DNA from: Vibrio bathopelagicus
GTDB taxonomy: Bacteria > Pseudomonadota > Gammaproteobacteria > Enterobacterales > Vibrionaceae
NCBI RefSeq assembly: GCF_014879975.1
Contig: NZ_CP062500.1
Span: 2,728,001 to 2,792,000, forward strand
Direction: 5' to 3'
Length of the DNA: 64,000 nucleotides
Under the pieces are notes generated by a model. It did not search any database and had not been told where the DNA came from. It worked only from the letters and a program-made list of their open reading frames with translations. A program made the translations under genes and the position numbers. Below are positions 17,128-27,381 of this stretch, one piece after another (positions within the stretch are counted from its first letter, which is position 1; every line of letters begins with the position of its first letter).

Positions 17128-18204
17128 TTACTGCTGATGTTCAGGGTCATCGTCGAGAGCATGACTCGGTAAAGCATTCCAAACCGCCTTCACTAACGTT
17201 GCAAGCGGAATAGCAAAGAACACACCCCAGAACCCCCAAAGTCCACCAAACACCAATACCGCGACAATAATAGCTACAGGGTGCAGGTTCACGGCTTCAG
17301 AGAACAGAACCGGAACCAACACGTTACCATCTAGCGCTTGGATGATGCCGTACGCAAGTAACAGCCAGTAGAACTGAGGCTCTAGTCCCCATTGGAACAA
17401 ACCAACAATCGCCACAGGTACCGTTACTGCTGCAGCACCGATATATGGGATTAGAACCGAGAAACCAACCGCGACCGCTAACAACACTGAATAACGAAGA
17501 TCCAAAATTGCGAAGGTTACGTAACTCACACCACCAACGATTAAAATCTCAAGAACCTTACCGCGAATGTAATTCGAGATCTGTTGGTTCATTTCTACCC
17601 ATACTTTAGTCGCCAAACGACGATTTCGAGGGAGAACACCACTTGCCATTCTAATCATCTCTTCTTTATCTTTCAGTAAGAAGAAAATCAAAAGAGGTAC
17701 AAGAATCAGGTAAACCGCCAGTGTCGCCAAGCTCACAAGAGACGCTAAAGAGCCTTTAACAACGCTTTCGCCAAAGCCTAGCGCTTTGTTCTTAGCGTTG
17801 GACATGACCGATTCAACAATCTGTAAATTAGCCAATTCTGGGTAACGATCCGGAATGGTAGCAATGAACTTTTGTAAGCTCCCGTACATACTTGGGATAT
17901 CGTTGATAAGATTACCGACTTGCTCCCAAATAGTTGGCACCAAGCCAAATAGAGCAAGCAGCATCAGGCTAAAGAACAACATGATTACCAACATCACTGA
18001 TGGTGTTCTTGGAACACCTAACCGTTGAAGTTGGGTAACAGGCCACTCAAGCAAGTAAGCCAATACAATTGCTACCAATAATGGCGCAATAAGATGACCA
18101 AAGAAGTAGATCGTAATAAAGCCGAATAGAATGATGGCAACCAAACTGACAGCGTGGGGATCAGAGAAACGTCGTTTATACCAACGATTGACCATTTCAA
18201 GCAT
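17128..18204 (-). CDS. perM: AI-2E/PerM-family membrane protein
   Basis: This 358-residue inner-membrane protein of the AI-2E transporter (UPF0118/PerM) superfamily has about seven to eight hydrophobic segments (for example 22-55, 63-90, 150-180, 215-250, 255-290 and 305-335). Its C-terminal [22 protein letters not shown] is characteristic. The family includes autoinducer-2 exporters and Na+/H+ antiporters, and this member's substrate is unknown. The ATG at 18204 overlaps the end of the TusA-like gene by 8 nt (ATGCTTGA), with AAGGA 11 nt upstream. The C-terminal third is duplicated at 13101-13439. Confidence 0.9.
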   Translation of the reverse strand: MLEMVNRWYKRRFSDPHAVSLVAIILFGFITIYFFGHLIAPLLVAIVLAYLLEWPVTQLQRLGVPRTPSVMLVIMLFFSLMLLALFGLVPTIWEQVGNLINDIPSMYGSLQKFIATIPDRYPELANLQIVESVMSNAKNKALGFGESVVKGSLASLVSLATLAVYLILVPLLIFFLLKDKEEMIRMASGVLPRNRRLATKVWVEMNQQISNYIRGKVLEILIVGGVSYVTFAILDLRYSVLLAVAVGFSVLIPYIGAAAVTVPVAIVGLFQWGLEPQFYWLLLAYGIIQALDGNVLVPVLFSEAVNLHPVAIIVAVLVFGGLWGFWGVFFAIPLATLVKAVWNALPSHALDDDPEHQQ

Positions 18205-18436
18205 CTGACTGCAATTCCTTTTTAGTGACGAGGAGATGATGGTAATTAGAGCAAACCTCAGTGATGACGTCATAGGCTTGCTTAGACAAAAAAGTAACAA
18301 TATCTTTCATCGAGCTATTATCAGAGACATAAATTGACAATGACTGTCCGACTTCTAACTTTACACTGTGACGCTTGGCTAATAATAAAGCCATTGGACA
18401 TCGCTCTTGGCGTAAATCTAGAATATTAGGTGTCAT
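18197..18436 (-). CDS. TusA/SirA-like sulfur carrier protein
   Basis: This 79-residue protein has the TusA-fold signature LDLRQERCPMALLLAKR; Cys13 before Pro is the likely sulfur-binding cysteine. Proteins of this fold carry persulfide sulfur for tRNA thiolation or other pathways. This one is a paralogue-type member, located upstream of and overlapping perM by 8 nt, which implies translational coupling. Its role beyond the fold is not clear. Confidence 0.85.
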   Translation of the reverse strand: MTPNILDLRQERCPMALLLAKRHSVKLEVGQSLSIYVSDNSSMKDIVTFLSKQAYDVITEVCSNYHHLLVTKKELQSDA

Positions 18437-18613
18437 TCTTGGGCTCGATGCTTATTATAAGGGTCGTATTGTAATCTGTTTTTGAAAACGCGCCATCATT
18501 CATTCACTACCTTCATGATAGCGCACGCACTTGGTAAAGGTTAAATCAGATAAAGAACCAATTTGCATTGCACTTGTCTTACTGTCAGATGAAACGGAGT
18601 ATTACTGACTAAT

Positions 18614-20068
18614 ATGTTTAAACGCGCTCGTTCAATTGCTTGCTTATGCATCGCAGCCACATTAAGCACACCAACTTTGGCAAATACCAATGGTTTGGAG
18701 CTACCGGATATCGGCACCGCTGCTGGCGGCACACTCACTATCGATCAAGAACTTATCTATGGTGATGCCTACATGCGCATCATCCGAAGCAGCCAGCCCA
18801 TCGTCAACGACCCTGTTCTAAACCAATATATCGATACGCTCGGCCATCGCCTTGTCGCGAACGCGAATGATGTAAAGACCCCTTTTCAGTTCTTTATGAT
18901 CCGTGACCGCAACATTAACGCCTTCGCTTTCTTTGGTGGTTACGTTGCGCTGCATTCAGGTCTGTTCCTGCATGCACAATCAGAAAGTGAACTCGCCTCG
19001 GTATTAGCGCACGAAATCGCGCACGTTACCCAACGTCACTTAGCACGCAGTATGGAAGATCAAGCACGTCGCTCTCCAGCCACCATCGCAGCGCTTGCAG
19101 CTTCTGTATTACTGGCAATTGCGGCACCCGAAGCGGGTATTGCTGCATTAACCGCAACAACTGCGGGTAACATGCAAAGCCAAATCAACTACACACGTAG
19201 TAATGAAAAAGAAGCTGACCGCTTTGGTATCAACACGCTCGCAAAAGCAGGGTTCGATGTAAATGCGATGCCACGTTTCTTCGGTCGTTTGGCTGATGAA
19301 TATCGCTACGCAAGTACACCACCGCCAATGCTGCTAACTCACCCATTACCAGAAGACCGAATCACCGATTCTCGTGCCCGTGCTCGCAGCTATCCGCCAC
19401 TTAAACTGGCTCCATCACTGGATTACCATCTAGCGAGAGCTCGTATTGTCGCGCGCTATGCGGGTATCAACAATGATGCGGCCTTGGACTGGTTTGAACG
19501 TCAGCTGAAGAAAGCACCGAAAGCTATGGTGCCTTCATTAGAATATGGCCAAGCACTGGTTTATCTAGATTCTAAAAAATTGGATAAAGCAGAGCCGATT
19601 CTGACCAAGCTCATCAACAGCGATCCAACCAACTTGTTCTATTTAGATGCGATCTCAGATCTGCACATTGAACAGAAAAAGCCTGAGATTGCGATTAAAG
19701 AACTTGAATCAGCACTGGTTCGTCAACCAAACAACTCGGTTCTGACCATTAACTACGCCAACGCGCTGATTGAAAATGAAAATTACCAAGAAGCCGTTCG
19801 CATATTACAGCGTTACACGCACGATAATCCGAACGACACAAATGGCTGGCACCTACTTTCAAAAGTAAATACTAGCCTAGGTAATAGCGACGAAGATCTT
19901 GCCGCTCGTGCTGAAATTTTGGCACTGCAAGCTAACTGGAACAAAGCGATTCAGTACTATACGCAAGCTAGCCAAATCGCAGAGCTCGGCAGCCTAAAGC
20001 AAGCTCGTTATGATGCTCGAATTGACCAGCTAATGATTCAGCGTGAGCGTTTCCTATCGTTGCAATAA
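18614..20068 (+). CDS. bepA: Beta-barrel assembly-enhancing protease BepA
   Basis: This 484-residue periplasmic M48 metalloprotease and chaperone promotes LptD and other outer-membrane protein assembly and degrades stalled ones. A signal peptide (about 1-23, cleavage near TLA-NTN) precedes the protease domain with HEIAH (His133-His137) and the third ligand Glu198 in NEKEADRFG. A C-terminal TPR region (about 290-470) follows. GGAG lies 14 nt upstream, slightly far from the ATG. It is followed by arsC, the same order as E. coli yfgC-yfgD. Confidence 0.94.
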   Translation: MFKRARSIACLCIAATLSTPTLANTNGLELPDIGTAAGGTLTIDQELIYGDAYMRIIRSSQPIVNDPVLNQYIDTLGHRLVANANDVKTPFQFFMIRDRNINAFAFFGGYVALHSGLFLHAQSESELASVLAHEIAHVTQRHLARSMEDQARRSPATIAALAASVLLAIAAPEAGIAALTATTAGNMQSQINYTRSNEKEADRFGINTLAKAGFDVNAMPRFFGRLADEYRYASTPPPMLLTHPLPEDRITDSRARARSYPPLKLAPSLDYHLARARIVARYAGINNDAALDWFERQLKKAPKAMVPSLEYGQALVYLDSKKLDKAEPILTKLINSDPTNLFYLDAISDLHIEQKKPEIAIKELESALVRQPNNSVLTINYANALIENENYQEAVRILQRYTHDNPNDTNGWHLLSKVNTSLGNSDEDLAARAEILALQANWNKAIQYYTQASQIAELGSLKQARYDARIDQLMIQRERFLSLQ

Positions 20069-20192
20069 ATTCGTTTTATTGGCAGTAAGTCATTGTCAGA
20101 ATAATAAGAAAGCTCAACGTTACACATCAAAGAAGTCACTCGGGTGGCTTCAAGTGAACAATTAAATCAAAAAATAATAATGAGGAAGAACC

Positions 20193-20543
20193 ATGTCTGT
20201 CGTGATTTATCATAACCCACGTTGCTCAAAGAGCCGTCAAACTCTCGAACTACTTGAAGCAAACGGCGTACAACCAGAGGTTATCAAGTACCTAGACACT
20301 CCGCTGACTATCGAGCAGCTTAAAGTGCTTTTCACTCAGCTTGGTTTTACCAGTGTTCGCGAGATGATGCGCACCAAAGAAGCGGATTACAAAGAAGCAA
20401 ATCTTGGTGATGCATCGGTGACTGATGAAGATCTTTTCTCAGCAATGGCTGCAAATCCAAAACTGTTTGAACGCCCAGTGGTTGTAGCAAATAACAAAGC
20501 AAAAATTGGTCGCCCACCAGAGCAAGTACTAGAGATCCTGTAA
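20193..20543 (+). CDS. arsC: Glutaredoxin-dependent arsenate reductase (ArsC/YfgD type)
   Basis: This 116-residue ArsC-family protein has the catalytic cysteine in NPRCSKSRQTLELL (Cys11) and the downstream arginine-rich active-site pieces MMRTKEADY and LFERPVVV. The family reduces arsenate to arsenite using glutathione and glutaredoxin. Chromosomal copies beside bepA (YfgD) may have a different physiological role. GAGGAAGAA precedes the ATG. wrbA begins 6 nt after its stop. Confidence 0.9.
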   Translation: MSVVIYHNPRCSKSRQTLELLEANGVQPEVIKYLDTPLTIEQLKVLFTQLGFTSVREMMRTKEADYKEANLGDASVTDEDLFSAMAANPKLFERPVVVANNKAKIGRPPEQVLEIL

Positions 20544-21577
<1,034 letters not shown>

Positions 21578-21615
21578 CAGTAATTCGATTTGTTTGAACT
21601 CATTACCCAATAAAC

Positions 21616-21652
21616 AAAAAGCCCTGCGAGATTGCTCTAGCAGGGCTTTTTA
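21616..21652. terminator. Bidirectional terminator, DUF2069 / DUF2066
   Basis: The stem AAAAAGCCCTGC/GCAGGGCTTTTT is perfect over 12 bp with a 12-nt loop, between converging genes. Confidence 0.9.
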
Positions 21653-21689
21653 TGTATTCATTTCAATCAGTAACGTCAGCGGTCAATCA

Positions 21690-22955
21690 CTAACGAACCC
21701 ATTCGTATACAAGGCTAGGTTTAGGCGGTACAACCTGAATCTCTAGCACCTCTTCCGATGGTTCCGCATCAACTTCGACATCAGTGGCATTATTATTAGG
21801 CGTAGCCGTTTCGCTTGATGCTGATAGATTACTGCCTTTAATAATTTGAGTCTCGTTGGCTGACACTTCAACGTCTTCACTAGCGGGTTGTGAACCATCA
21901 CCTACAGACATCGTATTATCTTGTGTTTCAAACTCTGGGCTAACTTCAGGTTCAATGTAAGACTCTTCAACCTTAGCGACTTGGCGAATGCTTTCAACTT
22001 CTTGCTCAAACTCTTGTTGAGTCGACAATAAGTGAATACGGAAGGTCACTTCATTGTTTTGAATCTTAAGGATATCGAGGCTTGCAACTGAGTTTAAACG
22101 CTTAAGTGCACTCTCCAACTGGAAGAAATCTTGAGCATTATTAAGGCTAATAAACTGAGTTAAAATTGATTCTGATGACTCACTCGCTACGGTAACGGCA
22201 CTTTTACCCGCGTAGTAATTACTGATTTGGTCAACCAACTTCTTAGAAGCGGTGGCACTGTTACCTGATACCGACCCCGTCACTGGCGATTTTGGCGTGC
22301 TCGTCAGTTGGTTTGGTTTTTGGTCATACAAAGTCCAACGCAACCCGGAAGATTGAGCCCGAATAACCAATACGGCATCAACAGGGTAACGTTGACTCGC
22401 TTTGCTGATTGGTGAGACAAAGCTACCCCACAAATCAGAGGTCGCAATACCCGTAATATCATCAAAATCACCCACAGGTAGCGTTAGAGGCAACCCGCGC
22501 TCTTTTGCGTTCGCTTGTAAGCCTGAAGCCAATTGGGAGTTCGAATGTTCCCACACAATATTCTTGTCGTAGTTCTGCTCTTCCACCAGCCAAACAAGGA
22601 TGTTTGAGCGAGTATCAGGCCAGTACGGCAATTGCGCTTGAGTCAATAGAGAACGGATTTGAGCACCGTTAAAACGCATACGCAACGTTGATTGGTCATT
22701 GCTTTCGCCAAAACTCATTTGAGACATATACTGCGAACTTTTACGCATCGCCTTTTGAATCGTCTCATTCGAAGCGACATCAGTTTGGCCAGTCGCACGT
22801 ATTAATACCTGCTCCATACCTGTATTTCTTGCCACTTGTTCTGGCTGTTTGTCTTCAGCGTTAATCGCAACTTCAGCACTAAAGATATCTACTTGAGTTA
22901 AAGCATAACTCGGAGAGGCTAATAGTCCCATCAACAACAATGCTATGTAGCGCAT
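21690..22955 (-). CDS. DUF2066 secreted/periplasmic protein
   Basis: This 421-residue protein has a Sec signal peptide (MRYIALLLMGLLASPSYA, cleavage near residue 18). An N-terminal part matches DUF2066 (about 20-300), with conserved EQVLIRATGQTDVASN and YWPDTRSNILVWLVEE. The C-terminal ~70 residues are acidic and low complexity. The function is unknown. The ATG at 22955 has AGGA 8 nt upstream, and an upstream TTG at 22973 lacks a ribosome site. It is divergent from uraA. Confidence 0.85.
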   Translation of the reverse strand: MRYIALLLMGLLASPSYALTQVDIFSAEVAINAEDKQPEQVARNTGMEQVLIRATGQTDVASNETIQKAMRKSSQYMSQMSFGESNDQSTLRMRFNGAQIRSLLTQAQLPYWPDTRSNILVWLVEEQNYDKNIVWEHSNSQLASGLQANAKERGLPLTLPVGDFDDITGIATSDLWGSFVSPISKASQRYPVDAVLVIRAQSSGLRWTLYDQKPNQLTSTPKSPVTGSVSGNSATASKKLVDQISNYYAGKSAVTVASESSESILTQFISLNNAQDFFQLESALKRLNSVASLDILKIQNNEVTFRIHLLSTQQEFEQEVESIRQVAKVEESYIEPEVSPEFETQDNTMSVGDGSQPASEDVEVSANETQIIKGSNLSASSETATPNNNATDVEVDAEPSEEVLEIQVVPPKPSLVYEWVR

Positions 22956-23152
22956 ACTGATCCTAATATTCAAATCTTGTGCCTAGATGATAAGCAACTA
23001 TGGATTGAGGGGCAAGGTCGATAGCGCCCACTGTGTTTAATAACCTTAAAATATCACCTGGCCATGATAAATCGTTAACTTATAAACTGAATTTTTCGGG
23101 CATTGATCGATATAAAACATCACTAAGATAAATAAATTTGATCTATCCAGTG

Positions 23153-23168
23153 TAGCAATCGATTGCTA
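23153..23168. promoter_or_regulatory. PurR-like palindrome upstream of uraA
   Basis: TAGCAATCGATTGCTA is a perfect 16-bp palindrome 65 nt before the uraA ATG. Its core GCAATCGATTGC matches the PurR half-site core (GCAAACGTTTGC) at 10 of 12 positions. PurR control of uracil uptake is known in E. coli, so PurR is the leading candidate, but another LacI-family protein could bind. Confidence 0.5.
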
Positions 23169-23233
23169 AGTGTTAGAATCCCGCGAATTTTATTTTTCAC
23201 TTTTCATATAACGACCATTTTTAAGGACATCAC

Positions 23234-24472
23234 ATGAAAAATGCTTTGCAAGGTGCGCAAATGCTGTTTGTAGCTTTTGGTGCACTTGTATTAGTGCCGC
23301 TACTGACAGGGCTTGATCCCAATGTTGCACTCTTTGGCGCAGGTATCGGTACCCTTTTATTCCAACTTATTACACGCCGTTCAGTGCCAATCTTCTTAGC
23401 ATCTTCTTTTGCATTCATCGCCCCTATCATGTTTGGTATTCAAACTTGGGGTGTCGGCGCAACCATGGGTGGTCTAATGGCGGCAGGTGTTGTGTATGTA
23501 TTGATGGGTGCATTGATCAAAGTGCGAGGCGTAGCCTTTATCCATAAACTGCTTCCACCAGTTGTTGTTGGTCCTGTGATCATGGTGATCGGCTTAGGTC
23601 TTGCTCCTGTTGCGGTAAACATGGCGCTAGGTAAGACCGGTGATGGTGCCATTCAGCTTGTTGATGCCGATGCAGCGCTATGGATTTCTTCGATTTCACT
23701 ACTAGTGACAATTGTCATCAGCGTTTTCTCAAAAGGCTTCCTTAAACTGCTACCTATCTTCGGTGGTATTGTCGCGGGTTACATAACCAGCTTAGTGTAT
23801 GGTGCCGTAGACTTCACACCAGTGGCTCAAGCCGCTTGGTTAGCACTACCGAACTTCACCGCGCCAGAATTCAACATCAACGCTATCTTCTTTATGGTGT
23901 TTGTTGCGATTGCCCCCGCCGTTGAACACGTTGGCGATATGCTGGCTATCTCTAACGTAACCGGCAAAGACTACCTAAAGAAACCAGGTCTACATCGCAC
24001 AATTACAGGTGACGGCGTGGCGACTATTGCAGCTTCTATGCTGGGCGCGCCGCCTAACACAACCTACAGTGAAGTAACAGGTGCGGTAATGCTGACGAAA
24101 GCATTTAACCCAGTAATCATGACTTGGGCAGCAGTAACTGCGATTGTTCTAGCATTGGTAGGTAAGTTAGGTGCTCTACTTCAAACGATTCCTGTTCCTG
24201 TAATGGGCGGCATCATGATTCTACTGTTTGGTTCAATCGCAACAGTAGGCCTGAACACCCTAATTCAGAACAAAGTTGACCTACACAAATCACGTAACCT
24301 TGTGATTGTCGGTATTACTTTGGTCTTCGGTATTGGTGGCATGGCATTTGGCATCGGTGACTTCAGCCTTCAAGGCGTAAGCTTATGCGGTATCGTAGCG
24401 ATTCTACTGAACCTAGTCCTTCCTGAAGAGCTAGGCGACAACACCGTAGTAGACAAAGCGCAAATCGACTAA
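23234..24472 (+). CDS. uraA: Uracil permease
   Basis: This 412-residue nucleobase:cation symporter-2 (UraA/NCS2) inner-membrane transporter imports uracil with protons. It is hydrophobic throughout, with about 14 membrane segments. The signatures are AFGALVLVPLLTGLDP near the N terminus, the substrate-site APAVEHVGDM (about 229-238) and GAPPNTTYSE (about 272-281). AAGGA lies 6 nt before the ATG. It converges with upp, which converts uracil to UMP, although here the two genes are convergent rather than in one operon as in E. coli. Confidence 0.95.
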   Translation: MKNALQGAQMLFVAFGALVLVPLLTGLDPNVALFGAGIGTLLFQLITRRSVPIFLASSFAFIAPIMFGIQTWGVGATMGGLMAAGVVYVLMGALIKVRGVAFIHKLLPPVVVGPVIMVIGLGLAPVAVNMALGKTGDGAIQLVDADAALWISSISLLVTIVISVFSKGFLKLLPIFGGIVAGYITSLVYGAVDFTPVAQAAWLALPNFTAPEFNINAIFFMVFVAIAPAVEHVGDMLAISNVTGKDYLKKPGLHRTITGDGVATIAASMLGAPPNTTYSEVTGAVMLTKAFNPVIMTWAAVTAIVLALVGKLGALLQTIPVPVMGGIMILLFGSIATVGLNTLIQNKVDLHKSRNLVIVGITLVFGIGGMAFGIGDFSLQGVSLCGIVAILLNLVLPEELGDNTVVDKAQID

Positions 24473-24536
24473 CTGCAAATCGACAAACTGTAGAGGCTTG
24501 TGATCCTCAGTAAAGAGCATCACAAGTTAGCAAGAT

Positions 24537-24573
24537 CAAAAAAAGGGAGAGCATCGAATGCTCTCCCTTTTTA
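24537..24573. terminator. Bidirectional terminator, uraA / upp
   Basis: The stem AAGGGAGAGCAT/ATGCTCTCCCTT with a short loop is flanked by A and T runs between convergent genes. Confidence 0.9.
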
Positions 24574-24633
24574 TTAATACGACTAATTCAACGAGTTAAG
24601 AAACGGTTTAGAGTAACTTAAGCTGAAACCGAA

Positions 24634-25260
24634 TTACTTAGTACCGAAGATCTTATCACCAGCATCGCCAAGACCAGGAACAATGTAGCCCTTGTCGTTT
24701 AGCTTCTCATCGATTGCAGCCGTGTAAAGCTCAACGTCTGGGTGCGCTTTTTCTAGAGCAGCGATACCTTCAGGAGCCGCTACAAGCACAAGAATCTTAA
24801 AGTGCTTACAACCTTTCTCTTTCATCAGGTCAATCGTTGCGATCATAGAACCACCTGTAGCAAGCATTGGATCTACCACTAGAGCAATACGCTCGTCGAT
24901 GTTAGATGCAAGCTTGTTGAAGTATGGTACTGGCTCAAGCGTTTCTTCGTCACGGTAGATACCAACAACGCTGATACGTGCACTTGGGATGTGCTCAAGA
25001 ACGCCGTCCATCATGCCTAGACCAGCACGTAGGATTGGCACTACAGTTACTTTTTTACCTTTAATTTGGTCAACTTCAACTGGACCGTTCCAACCATTAA
25101 TAGTTACACGCTCCGTTTCAAAGTCTGATGTCGCTTCGTATGTTAGAAGGCTACCCACTTCTGTCGCTAGCTCACGAAAACGCTTAGTGCTAATCTCACC
25201 TTCACGCATCAGGCCAATTTTATGTTTTACTAGTGGATGTTTCACTTCAACAACTTTCAT
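24634..25260 (-). CDS. upp: Uracil phosphoribosyltransferase
   Basis: This 208-residue enzyme of the pyrimidine salvage pathway makes UMP from uracil and PRPP. The PRPP-binding loop [17 protein letters not shown] (about 128-144) and the uracil-binding C-terminal [14 protein letters not shown] are present. The ATG at 25260 gives the standard [14 protein letters not shown] start with GGAG 7 nt upstream; a TTG five codons earlier is less likely. It is divergent from purM, with a PurR box between them. Confidence 0.96.
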   Translation of the reverse strand: MKVVEVKHPLVKHKIGLMREGEISTKRFRELATEVGSLLTYEATSDFETERVTINGWNGPVEVDQIKGKKVTVVPILRAGLGMMDGVLEHIPSARISVVGIYRDEETLEPVPYFNKLASNIDERIALVVDPMLATGGSMIATIDLMKEKGCKHFKILVLVAAPEGIAALEKAHPDVELYTAAIDEKLNDKGYIVPGLGDAGDKIFGTK

Positions 25261-25348
25261 TTCCAACTCCGACAATATTTAAACAAACCTGTAGATTATA
25301 CACGAACTCTAAGGTTATTTCAGAATCTTTATTCTAATAAAAAAAACC

Positions 25349-25364
25349 GCGCAAACGTTTGCTC
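25349..25364. promoter_or_regulatory. PurR operator between upp and purM
   Basis: GCGCAAACGTTTGCTC is nearly identical to the PurR consensus ACGCAAACGTTTGCGT and to the E. coli purMN site. It lies 66 nt before the purM start and about 90 nt before upp, so it could control both divergent genes. Confidence 0.85.
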
Positions 25365-25429
25365 TTGGTAATCAAGCCCTGTTAGAATAGCGCCGTTTTC
25401 ACATCCAACTTAAGTTCGAGGACTATCCC

Positions 25430-26470
25430 GTGAGTGGTAATACTTCTTCTCTAAGCTACAAAGACGCTGGTGTTGATATCGACGCAGGTAATGCACTAGT
25501 AGACCGTATCAAAGGTGCCGTTAAACGCACTCGTCGCCCTGAAGTAATGGGCGGTATTGGTGGCTTTGGCGCCCTATGTGAACTTCCAACGAAATACAAA
25601 GAGCCAGTGCTTGTTTCAGGTACTGATGGTGTTGGTACTAAACTTCGCCTTGCTTTGGATATGAAAAAACACGACACCATTGGTATCGACCTAGTGGCAA
25701 TGTGTGTGAACGATCTAATCGTTCAAGGTGGTGAGCCGCTATTCTTCCTAGACTACTACGCAACAGGTAAGCTAGATGTAGATACAGCAGCAGACGTTGT
25801 TTCAGGTATTGCTGAAGGTTGTGTTCAAGCAGGTTGTGCACTAATCGGTGGCGAAACGGCTGAAATGCCAGGCATGTACGAAGGCGACGACTACGACGTT
25901 GCTGGCTTCTGTGTTGGTGTTGTAGAAAAAGCTGACATCATTGATGGCACTAAAGTAGCAGCAGGCGACGCACTTATCGCTGTTGGCTCAAGTGGTCCAC
26001 ACTCAAACGGTTACTCTTTGATTCGTAAAGTTCTAGAAGTTTCTGGTGCTGATAAGAATGAAGAACTAGAAGGTCGCACTATCGGTGAGCACCTACTAGA
26101 ACCCACTAAAATTTATATCAAGTCAGCACTTAAGATGATCGCAGAGCATGACATTCATGCTATCTCGCACATCACAGGTGGTGGTTTCTGGGAAAACATC
26201 CCACGCGTACTTCCTGAAGGCACTAAAGCAGTGATTGATGGCAAGAGCTGGGAATGGCCTGCTATTTTCAGCTGGCTACAAGAGAAAGGAAACGTGGAGA
26301 CATTTGAAATGTACCGCACTTTCAACTGTGGTGTAGGCCTAATTGTTGCTCTACCTAAAGATCAAGCAGATGCTGCTGTTGAACTACTGAAAGCTGAAGG
26401 CGAAAACGCTTGGGTTATCGGTGAAATCGCAAACGCTGAAGCTGGCGAAGAGCAAGTTGAAATCAAATAA
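25430..26470 (+). CDS. purM: Phosphoribosylformylglycinamidine cyclo-ligase
   Basis: This 346-residue AIR synthetase carries out the fifth step of purine biosynthesis, the ATP-dependent closure of FGAM to AIR. The motifs are [16 protein letters not shown] (about 6-21), [21 protein letters not shown] (about 65-73) and [13 protein letters not shown] (about 137-149). The start is GTG at 25430 with GAGG 9 nt upstream. The PurR box upstream indicates purine repression. purN follows after 132 nt and a hairpin. Confidence 0.97.
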   Translation: MSGNTSSLSYKDAGVDIDAGNALVDRIKGAVKRTRRPEVMGGIGGFGALCELPTKYKEPVLVSGTDGVGTKLRLALDMKKHDTIGIDLVAMCVNDLIVQGGEPLFFLDYYATGKLDVDTAADVVSGIAEGCVQAGCALIGGETAEMPGMYEGDDYDVAGFCVGVVEKADIIDGTKVAAGDALIAVGSSGPHSNGYSLIRKVLEVSGADKNEELEGRTIGEHLLEPTKIYIKSALKMIAEHDIHAISHITGGGFWENIPRVLPEGTKAVIDGKSWEWPAIFSWLQEKGNVETFEMYRTFNCGVGLIVALPKDQADAAVELLKAEGENAWVIGEIANAEAGEEQVEIK

Positions 26471-26497
26471 GTGATACGTTCGCTTACTTAGTTAATA

Positions 26498-26524
26498 AAT
26501 GAGGACCTATTGGTCCTCATTTTG
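26498..26524 (+). terminator. Hairpin between purM and purN
   Basis: The stem ATGAGGACC/GGTCCTCAT is followed by only four T residues. It may be a partial terminator lowering purN expression or an mRNA-stability element. Confidence 0.6.
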
Positions 26525-26602
26525 CTATTTAGCCCGCAGAAAACCTTAGTTTATGTAGGTAAATTGTAAACAGTCCCGTTAATCAATTGCATTATCCAGT
26601 CT

Positions 26603-27277
26603 ATGAAGAACAGCCATTCTATGAATAACAGTCACTCTAAGAAAAACATCGTCGTTTTAGTCTCAGGAAGCGGAAGTAACTTGCAAGCCATTTTGGATGC
26701 CTGTGACAGCCACACGATTGACGCCTCTGTTAAGGCCGTTTTCTCAAATAAAGCGGATGCTTTTGGTCTAGAGCGAGCAAAATCAGCGGGTGTTAACGCA
26801 CACTCAGTTAATCCAAAAGACTTTGGTTCACGTGAAGAGTTCGATCATGAATTGATGGTTCAGATCGATGCTTACCAACCCGACCTGATTGTACTCGCTG
26901 GCTATATGCGTATTCTGAGTTCAGAGTTTGTTCGTCATTACGCGGGAAAAATGATCAATATCCACCCTTCTCTGTTACCTAAGTATCCAGGGTTGCACAC
27001 CCACCAGCGTGCTATTGATGCGCAAGACAAAGAGCATGGCACCAGTGTCCACTTTGTTACCGAAGAGCTCGACGGTGGCCCTGTAATCTTACAAGCTAAG
27101 GTGCCTGTATTTGAAGGGGATGATGCAGACATGCTAGCAAGCCGAGTGCTCACCCAAGAACACTGCATTTACCCTATGGTCTGCAAGTGGTTCGCGGAAG
27201 ATCGTTTATCAATGATGAACGGACAAGCTCTCTTAGACGCTAAGGCATTAGGTAAACACGGTTACGCAGAAGAGTAA
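26603..27277 (+). CDS. purN: Phosphoribosylglycinamide formyltransferase
   Basis: This is a 224-residue GAR transformylase, the third step of purine synthesis, using 10-formyl-THF. SGSGSNLQAILDAC (about 21-34) binds the ribose phosphate. The catalytic Asn-His-Asp set is in INIHPSLLPKYPGLH (Asn and His) and HFVTEELDGGP (Asp). The core starts at KNIVVLVSG. The N terminus is about a dozen residues longer than usual because of an in-frame repeat (KNSHSMNNSHSKKN), so the true start may be the second ATG at 26621. Neither has a clear ribosome site. Confidence 0.93.
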   Translation: MKNSHSMNNSHSKKNIVVLVSGSGSNLQAILDACDSHTIDASVKAVFSNKADAFGLERAKSAGVNAHSVNPKDFGSREEFDHELMVQIDAYQPDLIVLAGYMRILSSEFVRHYAGKMINIHPSLLPKYPGLHTHQRAIDAQDKEHGTSVHFVTEELDGGPVILQAKVPVFEGDDADMLASRVLTQEHCIYPMVCKWFAEDRLSMMNGQALLDAKALGKHGYAEE

Positions 27278-27300
27278 TTCGTCAGAAACTAAATTAAATC

Positions 27301-27350
27301 AAAAAAAGGCCGCTTACTGATTTATTGGTTCAGTAAGCGGCCTTTCTTTT
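27301..27350. terminator. Bidirectional terminator, purN / YafJ-type gene
   Basis: The long stem AAAGGCCGCTTACTGA/TCAGTAAGCGGCCTTT (16 bp) with a 9-nt loop lies between converging genes, with A and T tracts. Confidence 0.9.
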
Positions 27351-27381
27351 ATGCGGCTCAAACTTATACTATTCGAGACGT

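Larger units (their letters stand above)
16846..17466. repeat. Direct repeat, right copy (bcp 3' end - terminator - perM 3' end)
   Basis: These 621 nt match 12821-13439. The right copy joins a truncated bcp end to the complete perM gene. The differences are spread along the whole length rather than clustered, apart from a sharper decline at the perM-side end. Confidence 0.92.
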
